This document shows, one piece after another, positions 42,719-50,518 of a stretch of DNA of 64,000 bases. The stretch spans positions 806,001 to 870,000 of the forward strand of contig NZ_CAJRAU010000002.1 of assembly GCF_907165045.1 (NCBI RefSeq), in the 5' to 3' direction. Both the position numbers and the translations under genes were made by a program. The stretch comes from Dyadobacter linearis (GTDB lineage Bacteria > Bacteroidota > Bacteroidia > Cytophagales > Spirosomataceae). The notes beneath the pieces are model-generated. The model had not been told where the DNA came from and searched no databases. It saw only the letters and a list, made by a program, of their open reading frames with translations. Positions within the stretch are counted from its first letter, which is position 1, and each line of letters opens with the position of its first letter.

Positions 42719-43407
42719 AATCCGGTACATATATTCAAATCTCCGTGGGCGACGAGCAGAGGCTGGAAGCGCGGGAATTGGTCGAATATTCTTTGCGTCA
42801 CCATCACGTGTCAAATATCTGGGACGGTAAGCCGGGCGCCGGTGCGCCGGGCGCCGGTGCGCCGGGCGCCGGAACGTCCGCTACTTTGGCGAGCACGAGA
42901 ATGCTGCGATTTACGGGAACCCTAGGCGAGATCGTCTTCGCCGATTGCTACCACCTTCCCAGACCCACCAGATCTTTCGGCGCAACCGACGGACAGGATT
43001 GGGGACAAGATTTTTTGATCCGATCTGAAAGTGAGAATTTTTCCGTCGATATCAAATCCATGAAACGCAAGTCGGGCACATTGGCTGGCGATTATGTTTT
43101 GAATATTCCCGCCTCTCAGTTGCACAAAAAGGGATCTAAGACCACGCATTACTTTTGCATTTCCTTCCACCAATCCGACACGGACGGAACAATCGCCTCC
43201 TTACTAGGCTTTATCGACAAATATGCGCTTGAAAGTGGCTCAATCGGACAATTGTACAAGTCGGGCACGAGGCGAACCAGAACAGACGGGAGCACATTCA
43301 CTTTCCATGAAAGCACTTACGAAATCGATTTCAAGGACATTGCGCCGCCGGTACTGACAGATTCACTCAGAAAGCTGGCTGGCTTTCGCATTTGCGAGCT
43401 GAAATGA
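42700..43407 (+). CDS. Probable type II restriction endonuclease (PD-(D/E)xK-like)
   Basis: 235 residues. Around residues 75-120 a pattern typical of this nuclease fold is visible: TGTLGEIVFADCYH (E77), then GQDWGQDFLIR (D104) and FSVDIKSMKRK (D117-x-K119). The unit lies 62 bp before an N6-adenine methyltransferase gene on the same strand, the usual partner. Between residues 45 and 59 a Pro-Gly-Ala repeat (PGAGA twice, then PGAG) comes from a 15-bp GC-rich DNA tandem, likely a flexible linker. Recognition site unknown. It overlaps the membrane protein gene upstream by 19 nt, an odd partner for a restriction enzyme. Confidence 0.7.
   Translation: MEQTVLKSGTYIQISVGDEQRLEARELVEYSLRHHHVSNIWDGKPGAGAPGAGAPGAGTSATLASTRMLRFTGTLGEIVFADCYHLPRPTRSFGATDGQDWGQDFLIRSESENFSVDIKSMKRKSGTLAGDYVLNIPASQLHKKGSKTTHYFCISFHQSDTDGTIASLLGFIDKYALESGSIGQLYKSGTRRTRTDGSTFTFHESTYEIDFKDIAPPVLTDSLRKLAGFRICELK
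42832..42872 (+). repeat. 15-bp GC-rich tandem repeat inside the endonuclease-like gene
   Basis: CCGGGCGCCGGTGCG occurs twice in tandem (42832-42861), followed by an 11-nt partial copy. Each copy contains the palindrome GGCGCC. The length is a multiple of three, so copy-number change keeps the frame. Confidence 0.9.
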
Positions 43408-43469
43408 CTATTTTAGCGGCAGTTGCAGGTGGTGCTTTCGTGCATTGAAAACCGGGCTCCTATCGCAGA

Positions 43470-44984
43470 ATGGCATCACAAACACGCTCTTATGAAAAGA
43501 AAAAGCTACTTGGGCAAATCTACACGCCGCTTCATATAGTCGAAAAAATCCTGCGCCTCTGCGGTTTTTACAATACCGATTTTTCCAACAAAAAAATACT
43601 CGATCCCGCTTGCGGTGACGGACGTTTTCTGGTTCCGGTCGTTGAATTTCTGATTAAAAACGTTCCTCCCGCACAGTTGCCGGGGCTACTTCAAAATGTG
43701 CATGGCTGGGATATTGATCCGCTGGCTATTGCGAAGTGCCGCGCAAACCTGGATCAGCTCGTGGCGCCGCTTGGACTTACTGTGAAGTGGAAACTGCGTA
43801 AATGCGATGCGCTCTTTCAGCGGAACAATGCGACAAAATTTGACCTGATTATTGGAAATCCGCCCTATATCCGGATCCAGCATTTACCCGAAAAACAGCG
43901 ACAATTCATTCGCCAGGAATACACATTCTGCCGGTCGGGTTCTACCGATGCTTACGTGGCATTTTTTGAACTCGCCAGTGTTTTATTAACTAAAAATGGA
44001 GTTTGCGGGTTTATTACACCCAATTCCTTCTTCATTTCTGAAACGGGAAAATTGCTCCGCTCCTATTTCGAGCAGAATCAAAATCTCAGACACATTACCA
44101 ATTACGGTAAAATTCCGGTATTTGAAAATGCTTCCACCTACTCTGCTGTCACGGTTTTTGGAAACAAAAAGGAGCTACATTTTACATTTGAACAATGCAT
44201 TGATAAGCAATTCAACTGCCAGTCGAGGGATTTTTATTTTACGGAACTGAGCAGCCCCTGGAAGCTTTCCGTGCCTGAATCACAACTGATCGAGGGGACG
44301 AGATTGGGGGACATTTGCAGGATTTCAGTTGGGATAACAACGCTTGCTGACAGGTATTATCTGTTCCAGATTCTGGAAGAGAGCGACGGGATTTGCTTTG
44401 CTAAAAATAAAAACGGTGATCTCGTTTATCTGGAAACCGGGCTGCTGAAACCGGTCATAAAGGGTTCCAAACTTAAATCTCCGGCGGATCCGGTGGCCGA
44501 ATATATCCTTTTTCCATACCAGAAAAGTGAGGCTGGAAAGCATCAGATCATTCCGGAAAAGGAGCTGGAACACAGATACCCGAAAACATATTCGTATTTT
44601 CTTAAAGTAAAACCTGCGCTCGATCGTCGTGATAATGGGAAGGTTAATCCTGTCGCCTGGTACGCATTCGGGCGGTCGCAGGGGCTGGATAGTTCTTTTG
44701 GCAAAAAAATCATTTTTTCGCCGATGAACCGGGAGCCGAATTTCGTGTTGTATGAAAACCCGGAAGTGACGGTGTATTCCGGTTATTTTATCAAATATGA
44801 TGGTGACATCTCAGCGCTTTTGGAGCAGCTTAACTCGGCAAGAATGGCAGATTTCATCTCTGTCGCCGGCCGGGATTTTCAGGGAGGTTATAAGGGTTAC
44901 AATAAGAAAGTGATCGAGAATTATATCATAACCAATATACCCGAAGCAACTCCGCAGCTGATTACAGACAAGCCGCTTTCCTAA
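43470..44984 (+). CDS. N6-adenine DNA methyltransferase, gamma class (M.TaqI-like)
   Basis: 504 residues. SAM-binding motif I is ILDPACGDGRFLVPV, the catalytic motif IV is IIGNPPYIRIQHL (N-P-P-Y), and the order I then IV with a C-terminal target-recognition domain identifies the gamma class, as in M.TaqI and many single-chain type II enzymes. The TRD ends in FQGGYKGYNKKVIENYII, a block shared by such proteins. It methylates adenine at the recognition site and protects DNA from the neighbouring endonuclease. A 62-bp gap separates the two. A type IIG fusion is excluded because the nuclease is a separate protein. Confidence 0.92.
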   Translation: MASQTRSYEKKKLLGQIYTPLHIVEKILRLCGFYNTDFSNKKILDPACGDGRFLVPVVEFLIKNVPPAQLPGLLQNVHGWDIDPLAIAKCRANLDQLVAPLGLTVKWKLRKCDALFQRNNATKFDLIIGNPPYIRIQHLPEKQRQFIRQEYTFCRSGSTDAYVAFFELASVLLTKNGVCGFITPNSFFISETGKLLRSYFEQNQNLRHITNYGKIPVFENASTYSAVTVFGNKKELHFTFEQCIDKQFNCQSRDFYFTELSSPWKLSVPESQLIEGTRLGDICRISVGITTLADRYYLFQILEESDGICFAKNKNGDLVYLETGLLKPVIKGSKLKSPADPVAEYILFPYQKSEAGKHQIIPEKELEHRYPKTYSYFLKVKPALDRRDNGKVNPVAWYAFGRSQGLDSSFGKKIIFSPMNREPNFVLYENPEVTVYSGYFIKYDGDISALLEQLNSARMADFISVAGRDFQGGYKGYNKKVIENYIITNIPEATPQLITDKPLS

Positions 44985-45019
44985 GTCAATGCGAATGCAC
45001 AATTGTCAACTCAATAGCT

Positions 45020-45259
45020 ATGAATGAAGAAAAGTTTACACAGGAATTTGTCCTGATTTTCAGGACTAACATCAACAGCAAGAGGCACGTAAGATCCATT
45101 TCACACTTGCTCGACGGACAGACCGAAATATTAAAATGGAATATTGACCTGTCGGATATCGACAAAGTATTGCGCATAGAGGCCCGGCAGCCCGATTGCA
45201 GGCCGGTGATCGCACTTGTGCAGCAGGCCGGTTATGCGTGCGAGGAATTAACAGACTAA
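45020..45259 (+). CDS. HMA-like ferredoxin-fold protein lacking the metal-binding cysteines
   Basis: 79 residues. The pattern FVLIFRTNINSKRHVRSISH, KWNIDLSDIDKVLRIEA and a C-terminal VIALVQQAGYACEELTD follow the beta-alpha-beta-beta-alpha-beta layout of copper chaperone (HMA) domains, including the closing helix and AGY turn. The usual C-x-x-C after the first strand is replaced by NSKRH, so it is unlikely to bind copper in the usual way. It lies 35 bp after the methyltransferase gene and 10 bp before an MFS gene, suggesting cotranscription with the latter. Role unknown. Confidence 0.72.
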   Translation: MNEEKFTQEFVLIFRTNINSKRHVRSISHLLDGQTEILKWNIDLSDIDKVLRIEARQPDCRPVIALVQQAGYACEELTD

Positions 45260-45269
45260 ACCAAGATAT

Positions 45270-46523
45270 ATGTCAGAACAAAAGACTGGTGCATTCACCG
45301 GTTACGAAAAATTTATTATTGCCCTGCTGGCAATCCTGCAATTCACAGTCGTGCTGGATTTCATGGTACTCTCGCCGCTGGGTTACATTTTACTCGACAA
45401 GCTTTCGATCAGTACGAGCCAGTTTGGGCTGGTTGTTTCAGCTTACGCATTCAGTGCCGGAGCGGCCGGGCTGCTCACTGCGGGTTTTGCCGACAAATTT
45501 GACCGCAAAAAATTACTGCTCTTCTTTTATACCGGCTTTGTGATCGGCACATTTTTGTGCGGCATCGCACCTACCTACCATTTTCCATTATTTGCGCGGA
45601 TCTTCACGGGGCTATTCGGAGGCGTGATCGGTTCTATTGGTTTCGCGATTATCACTGATCTTTTCCCGATCCAGGTCCGCGGCCGCGTGATGGGATTTGT
45701 TCAAATGGCGTTTGCGAGCAGTCAGGTACTTGGCATTCCGATCGGACTTTACCTCGCGAAAGAATTCAGCTGGCACGCGCCGTTTCTGATGATCGTCGGT
45801 GTGAGCATTATAGTTGGTATTCTGATCGTCGCTTATATGAAGCCGATCAATGCCCATTTGAAATTCCAGTCGCAGGGCAATGCATTCCAGCATTTGGGCA
45901 GGACGATTTCCAAGCCGCAGTATCTGCAAGGTTTCGCGGCGACGACGATGCTCGCAACCGGCGGCTTTATGTTAATGCCTTTTGGAACTGCTTATGGTGT
46001 GAACAACCTGGGGATCCAGGAAGCACAATTACCAACTTTATATATGGTAACCGGACTTTGTATGCTTGCATTCAGTCCGCTCATCGGGAAGCTAAGCGAC
46101 AAAGTCGGCAAGTATCAGGTGTTCCTTTGGGGCTCGGTAATTGCCTGTGTAATGACGTTGATCTATTGCAATCTCAGTGTAACCCCGCTTTGGATTATTA
46201 TCATATTGAACATTTTGCTATTCGTAGGTATTACTGCCAGAATGATCTCAGCTTCTGCATTAATGAGCGCCGTTCCCGAACCTCACGACCGCGGCGCATT
46301 CATGGGAATTAACTCTTCGGTACAGCAGATATCCGGTGGAATCGCTTCTCTGATCGCAGGCTATATTGTTTCCGAAACTGCGACAGGTTACCTGGAAAAC
46401 TATCCATTGCTCGGAAACGTGGTCGTGGTTGCTATTATAATAACCGGATTCTTAATGTATCGTATCCACAAGTACGTTACTCACAAAACAGCTCAGGTAA
46501 TTGAACCAAAAGCTGTGATCTAG
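45270..46523 (+). CDS. MFS drug/sugar-efflux-type transporter (DHA1-like)
   Basis: 417 residues with twelve TM helices. The first loop has GFADKFDRKKLLLFF (motif A, G-x-x-x-D-R-x-R/K-K), and the second half has IGKLSDKVGKYQVFLWG. The pattern YILLDKLSISTSQFGLVVSAYAF near the start matches the DHA1/arabinose-efflux group. Substrate unknown. It begins 10 bp after the HMA-like gene and ends before a terminator. Confidence 0.9.
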   Translation: MSEQKTGAFTGYEKFIIALLAILQFTVVLDFMVLSPLGYILLDKLSISTSQFGLVVSAYAFSAGAAGLLTAGFADKFDRKKLLLFFYTGFVIGTFLCGIAPTYHFPLFARIFTGLFGGVIGSIGFAIITDLFPIQVRGRVMGFVQMAFASSQVLGIPIGLYLAKEFSWHAPFLMIVGVSIIVGILIVAYMKPINAHLKFQSQGNAFQHLGRTISKPQYLQGFAATTMLATGGFMLMPFGTAYGVNNLGIQEAQLPTLYMVTGLCMLAFSPLIGKLSDKVGKYQVFLWGSVIACVMTLIYCNLSVTPLWIIIILNILLFVGITARMISASALMSAVPEPHDRGAFMGINSSVQQISGGIASLIAGYIVSETATGYLENYPLLGNVVVVAIIITGFLMYRIHKYVTHKTAQVIEPKAVI

Positions 46524-46574
46524 AATTCCTGACCAGATCGACGGTTCGAAAATTCAGAACACAAGTATTATGTC

Positions 46575-46606
46575 AGCCCGCTCATTCAAAATGGCGGGCT
46601 TTTTTA
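46575..46606 (+). terminator. Rho-independent terminator after the MFS gene
   Basis: AGCCCGC (46575-46581) pairs with GCGGGCT (46594-46600) around a 12-nt loop, followed by six T. Confidence 0.85.
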
Positions 46607-46683
46607 TTTCGCAATACAACATATCAAACGGCTTGAATTCAGATAGTTACAGAAGATGAATGAAATTCTTCAAAAATAAATCT

Positions 46684-46707
46684 TTTTATACTAATTATTC
46701 TTTTAAA
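46684..46707 (+). repeat. 24-bp direct repeat, copy 1, upstream of parA
   Basis: Begins TTTTATACTAAT and ends CTTTTAAA. It matches the copy at 46822-46845 at 22 of 24 positions; the differences are two A/T exchanges in the centre. Candidate partition site or operator. Confidence 0.85.
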
Positions 46708-46821
46708 AAGATTTATACATTTACGGCAGATAAAAACTTATGAGACTTTTTATTTGGAAGGAATAGTGGTAAAAATATTTTCTGTTTATTTACATATCAG
46801 ACTTGGAATATACAGATAACA

Positions 46822-46845
46822 TTTTATACTAATAATACTTTTAAA
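46822..46845 (+). repeat. 24-bp direct repeat, copy 2, abutting the parA start codon
   Basis: Begins TTTTATACTAAT and ends CTTTTAAA, with its last A being the A of the parA ATG. It is 138 bp from copy 1. Its position over the translation start suggests autoregulation by the small partner protein or by ParA. Confidence 0.85.
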
Positions 46846-47609
46846 TGAAAATCATCAGTATTGTCAACAACAAAGGTGGTGTAGGAAAAACTACTTCCGC
46901 TCAAAGCATTGCTGCCGGTCTCAGCAAATTTGCAAATGCGAGAGTGCTCGTCATTGACCTTGATGCGCAAGCCAGTTTGACCAAAAGCTTCGGAATTACA
47001 CACGCAGGCTTGAAGAAAGACAGTGGCGCGTTCATCACCGGAGAATATGAATTTGACGAGATTGTAAAGCGTGTTGGGGATATTGATGTTTTGCCGGGAT
47101 CGGCCGAAATGATACACAGGGAAGAAACGATCAGGTCGGCTCCTGTTTTTCCTTTTAACCTGAAAATTGCACTGGAAAAAGTAAAGGATCTGTACGATTT
47201 TGTGATCATCGACTGTCCGCCTGCGCTTTACGGAAATACAAGACTTGCGCTGGTTTCGTGCCACCAATATTATGTTCCGTTGCAGGCCGAATTTTTAAGT
47301 TATGAAGGTTTGAGAAACTTTCTGGTTTACTCGGCAGAGATCAAGAAAATTAGTCCAAGCACCAACCTGGGCGGCGTATTTGCGACACGCTATAACCCGA
47401 AGATCAGGAAAAAGATCAGCCACGAACTGATCAATGCAACGAGGGATCAACTTGGTGAAGTATTTATGGATTCGTACATTCGCGATAACATCGCACTGTC
47501 GGAAGCTCAGGCAAACGGCATGACCATATTCGATTACGCTCCCGCCAGCAACGGAGCCGAAGATTATTATAAGCTAACTAAAGAAATACTGGAACGAATT
47601 AATAACTGA
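46845..47609 (+). CDS. ParA-family partition ATPase
   Basis: 254 residues. The deviant Walker A is KIISIVNNKGGVGKTTSAQS (residues 2-21, K-G-G-V-G-K-T-T), switch II is VLVIDLDAQASLTKSFG, and FVIIDCPPALYGNTRLAL is Walker B-like. ParA proteins bind DNA as ATP dimers and move cargo, usually plasmids or chromosomes, with a partner. No winged helix precedes the ATPase, so it is the short (type Ib-like) form. It is followed 5 bp later by a small gene that could encode the centromere-binding partner. A classical ParB is not adjacent, arguing this is not the chromosomal oriC parABS set. Confidence 0.93.
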   Translation: MKIISIVNNKGGVGKTTSAQSIAAGLSKFANARVLVIDLDAQASLTKSFGITHAGLKKDSGAFITGEYEFDEIVKRVGDIDVLPGSAEMIHREETIRSAPVFPFNLKIALEKVKDLYDFVIIDCPPALYGNTRLALVSCHQYYVPLQAEFLSYEGLRNFLVYSAEIKKISPSTNLGGVFATRYNPKIRKKISHELINATRDQLGEVFMDSYIRDNIALSEAQANGMTIFDYAPASNGAEDYYKLTKEILERINN

Positions 47610-47614
47610 CACTT

Positions 47615-47911
47615 ATGGCAAAAGATAGGAAATTTGAGTTTGCGCCACTTCCATTGGTAAATGATATTCAGGAAGAGCCAAACCAACCCGAAGAGGTGAT
47701 TGCGGGCGCGCCAACCAAAGTAACATTTGATTGTGATTACATTTTAATGGAAAACATGAAAGATTATGGATACTGGGAAGGGCTTACCCAAAAAGATATC
47801 ATCCTTGAATCTTTGAAGCTGTATTTCCAGGATAAAGAGATCCGTCCCCGCCCCGACAAGATCCGCAACCGGACGAAAGTCGGAAGGAAACCTAAATCAC
47901 TTGCAGATTAA
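47615..47911 (+). CDS. Small partner of ParA, possibly ribbon-helix-helix
   Basis: 98 residues. An acidic N-terminal segment is followed by TKVTFDCDYILMENMKDYGY, ending with TQKDIILESLKLYFQDKEIR and a basic tail (RNRTKVGRKPKS). A strand followed by two helices with a basic tail is compatible with a ribbon-helix-helix DNA-binding partner such as ParG-type proteins, but the match is by eye only. The start lies 5 bp after the ParA stop. The 24-bp repeats upstream of parA would be its natural sites. Confidence 0.75.
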   Translation: MAKDRKFEFAPLPLVNDIQEEPNQPEEVIAGAPTKVTFDCDYILMENMKDYGYWEGLTQKDIILESLKLYFQDKEIRPRPDKIRNRTKVGRKPKSLAD

Positions 47912-47912
47912 A

Positions 47913-47943
47913 GCAAAAAGTCTCCACACCGGAGACTTTTTGC
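47913..47943. terminator. Bidirectional terminator between parA partner and M64 peptidase genes
   Basis: GCAAAAAGTCTCC (47913-47925) and GGAGACTTTTTGC (47931-47943) are perfect 13-nt complements with a 5-nt loop and T5 exit on each strand. Confidence 0.92.
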
Positions 47944-47969
47944 ATTCAGTGCCCGCGTCACTGCAACGG

Positions 47970-49769
47970 CTATTTAATGAGCAATTTTCCTGAAATCTCT
48001 TTCCTCGCATTCCTGAGTCGGTACACGTACATTCCCGCCGCAACGTTTAGCTTAATTTCCGTTTTGGAACTGAATACCTTGGTACGGACTTTCTTTCCAG
48101 CAATATCGTAAATTTTCAGTTCCGATTCACCCGCAAGGCTGGTCACGACTTCTATGTGATCGCTGGCGGGATTAGGCGAGACGCGCACCCATTCCTTCGG
48201 ATCCCCGTTCACAGCCAGAATTGGCTCCACCAAAACCGTCGTGCTTGCTGTGTCGCTGCATCCAAACTGGTCGGTGACATTGACAATATAGGTACCACCC
48301 TGCGAAACCTTTGCATCCGGAATAGTCACTTTCGCCTCCGCGGAAGCGAAATTACCCGGCCCCGACCAGGCGTAGTTAGTCCCACCCGCAGCATTTAATT
48401 CAATAGCCGCACCTTCGAAATACGGTCCGGTATTGCTGGCATTCGCGTCAGGTAAGGGCAATATTGTAATAGTTGCCGTGGCCAACCGCCCGGTTGCCAG
48501 ACAGGTGGCAGTGTAGATTGTGGACGTCTTTGGCCCTATTTCAATGCTATTTCCACTCCCACCGGTTGACCAGCTGATCTCTCCGTTACAACCTGAAGCC
48601 GTCAACATAGTCGAACCGCCAGCACAGAGGGTGTCGGTTAAAGTCGTTATTTTAAACACAGCAGGCGAATTGGATTGTACCCGCCACTCGATCGTTCTTA
48701 CCCGCGATATTTGCAACGTTTCCGACCTGCTTAAATGCGTGGAGTCGAATACCGTGGCGGTCAGCCTGCCCACACCGGCAATATCCTCTGGTGTCAATAC
48801 GATTTCGTTTTGAGTATTATCGAGCACTTGACCATCCAGCTTCCATTGTATGTACATAGAATTCGGCTCCGGTTTCAGCAAATCAAATTTGAAAGTAGCT
48901 GGTTCTTTCACGAGAAAAGTCGCACTCGTATCGGGCTGAATGTTGCTGGTCGGATCTACGATAGCCAGTATCCTTTCCGTAGTCGCTTCCCTGCAAACGA
49001 CACAAAATTCCTGATTCAGATATTCCATCAGACACTTTCCATTTGCGGGTTTATGCCACCTGGCTGCCTCGCTGTCGCTTCCATGTTTGTAAACGCCTAT
49101 TCCTTCCGAGTCGAGCCAGTTTTTCCATTTCACTTCTGCCGGGTTGGAAACCTCCGTCATATTAGCTGCCTCCCAGCCGTACTGCGGGCCGGCCCAGTAT
49201 TCATCATTTAACGAAGTAAATGTGTGCCCAATCTCGTGTGCGCCGATGGTATTGGCGCTTTCGTTCAGGGTATGTACCGCAATGGAGCCGCCTGACCCGC
49301 CGTAATAGGTTGTATTGATAAGTACGACAATCAGATCGTAGGTCGGGAGATTGGCTGCGAGCACATTGTATGCAGCAGTAAAATTAATCGTGACCAGCCT
49401 ATGGATCGTCGAGCCAAAAGTGCCGCTATAATACGTTTTCTTCGTTCCGACAGGCTGATCAGGATAAGTATCCGGCGCGGTTCCCGGGTTACTCACCCCG
49501 CTTTCTTCGGAAGGAGTCGGGATAGCGAAAAAATTGAAATACGACTTATACCTGTTGTAAGGCTGATATTCCAGTAAAAAATCGGCGAACTTCTTCGCTT
49601 CCGTTCTGAATTTTGGCATTTCGGCCTCTGTAAACCCATCGCCCAGAATGACTACATTAATCCTGCTGTCCAGCGGACCGGATTTGTATAAAGTGTCGAC
49701 CGGAAACTCCTGAGCAAATGCCCGGGCTGCGCATAAAATGAAACATAGTGCGGTAGAGATTCTCTTCAT
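47970..49769 (-). CDS. Secreted M64-type metallopeptidase with T9SS sorting domain
   Basis: 599 residues. Signal peptide to about residue 20 (ARAFAQ), an N-terminal domain with INVVILGDGFTEAEMPKF, typical of peptidase M64 (IgA peptidase), and the zinc site AHEIGHTFTSLNDEY (H178-E-I-G-H182, with E190 as a likely third ligand). An Ig/PKD-like region follows (about 300-515). The C-terminal 75 residues (VRVSPNPASDHIEVVTSLAG, ending AGMYVYRLRNARKEISGKLL) are a type A T9SS sorting domain. It is exported through T9SS and cleaves proteins at the cell surface or outside; IgA activity is not implied. Its ATG overlaps the lipoprotein gene stop by 4 nt. Confidence 0.92.
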   Translation of the reverse strand: MKRISTALCFILCAARAFAQEFPVDTLYKSGPLDSRINVVILGDGFTEAEMPKFRTEAKKFADFLLEYQPYNRYKSYFNFFAIPTPSEESGVSNPGTAPDTYPDQPVGTKKTYYSGTFGSTIHRLVTINFTAAYNVLAANLPTYDLIVVLINTTYYGGSGGSIAVHTLNESANTIGAHEIGHTFTSLNDEYWAGPQYGWEAANMTEVSNPAEVKWKNWLDSEGIGVYKHGSDSEAARWHKPANGKCLMEYLNQEFCVVCREATTERILAIVDPTSNIQPDTSATFLVKEPATFKFDLLKPEPNSMYIQWKLDGQVLDNTQNEIVLTPEDIAGVGRLTATVFDSTHLSRSETLQISRVRTIEWRVQSNSPAVFKITTLTDTLCAGGSTMLTASGCNGEISWSTGGSGNSIEIGPKTSTIYTATCLATGRLATATITILPLPDANASNTGPYFEGAAIELNAAGGTNYAWSGPGNFASAEAKVTIPDAKVSQGGTYIVNVTDQFGCSDTASTTVLVEPILAVNGDPKEWVRVSPNPASDHIEVVTSLAGESELKIYDIAGKKVRTKVFSSKTEIKLNVAAGMYVYRLRNARKEISGKLLIK

Positions 49770-50269
49770 TGTTTTAGTTTAAGGGTGTATATTTTAATCT
49801 TTCCTCTTTCTGGCGTAACGCTGTAAATATCCAGTTTCTCAATATTGTGATCCGCCTGCATCCGCATCGTGAATGCTCCCTCCTTTTGATAGTTTTTTTT
49901 CCGGGTAATAACACCAGACGGATCGTGAACTTCAACCTCCTGGAACAGCGGGTGCTGATAAACCATCGCCGTTTCAAGCGCACTCACGCTATACCTAGGC
50001 ACAACTTCAATTTTATAAGGCGACTCCACCGGCGCGCGAAACGGTTTTAATTTCCCGTTTCCAGCCACCGCACTGACCAGCTCCACTTCCTCCTGCCCAC
50101 CCTTTTTACCAAAATTCACCCTGAATTGCAGGAACAGAATCTGTTCGGCAACGGTCGCATCAAACCGCAATACATCATTTAAGTCAAGTGCGGACTGGCG
50201 CGGCGTGCAGCTTCCTAAATGCATGAATAGTAAACAAAAAGTAATGTAAGTGAATAGTCTAAAATTCAT
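49766..50269 (-). CDS. Lipoprotein translated together with the M64 peptidase
   Basis: 167 residues with a lipobox (FMHLGSC, Cys21), so envelope-anchored. The mature part is beta-rich (AEQILFLQFRVNFGKKGG, EVELVSAVAGNGKLKPF, TPERGKIKIYTLKLKQ) with no recognised domain. Its stop overlaps the peptidase ATG by 4 nt, implying translational coupling; it may be an accessory or retention partner of the peptidase. This pairing is common in T9SS cargo operons by my recollection, but not proven here. Confidence 0.82.
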   Translation of the reverse strand: MNFRLFTYITFCLLFMHLGSCTPRQSALDLNDVLRFDATVAEQILFLQFRVNFGKKGGQEEVELVSAVAGNGKLKPFRAPVESPYKIEVVPRYSVSALETAMVYQHPLFQEVEVHDPSGVITRKKNYQKEGAFTMRMQADHNIEKLDIYSVTPERGKIKIYTLKLKQ

Positions 50270-50492
50270 GAAAAGGGATAAAATGGGGCATTGGTAAAAT
50301 TAAATCTTTAAGCGGCAAAAACATATAGCTACTACTGCCGGTGGTGCCAGAATTCTATACCGTTAAATAACTCACGCACAAACCGGAAAATTTTGACGCG
50401 TATTTGGTTGGAGTTCAGTCTAAAAACATTGCAACAATAGTGCAATTGATTGATTTACAGCACCTGAAACCCTGTTGCACGGTTATCAGGCC

Positions 50493-50500
50493 TATCTTTG
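50493..50500 (+). promoter_or_regulatory. -7 box TATCTTTG of the P-type ATPase gene
   Basis: Exact TAnnTTTG match. Transcription would start only about 12 nt before the ATG at 50519. A TTG at 50475-50477 is 15 nt upstream, slightly close for a -33 element. It rules out a TTG start at 50498. Confidence 0.55.
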
Positions 50501-50518
50501 CAACGTAATTCAACGACA

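Larger units (their letters stand above)
46524..46844. other. 321-bp region upstream of the ParA gene
   Basis: Contains the terminator of the MFS gene and two near-identical 24-bp direct repeats; the rest is AT-rich and non-coding. No exact TAnnTTTG box was found. Confidence 0.7.

Noticed and set aside
13909..48000. Integrated mobile element carrying the TA, restriction-modification and ParA loci
   Set aside because: No integrase, transposase, attachment-site duplication or tRNA junction was seen; core genes lie between the loci.
50498..50518. TTG start for the P-type ATPase
   Set aside because: The codon lies in the -7 promoter box; the ATG at 50519 is better placed.
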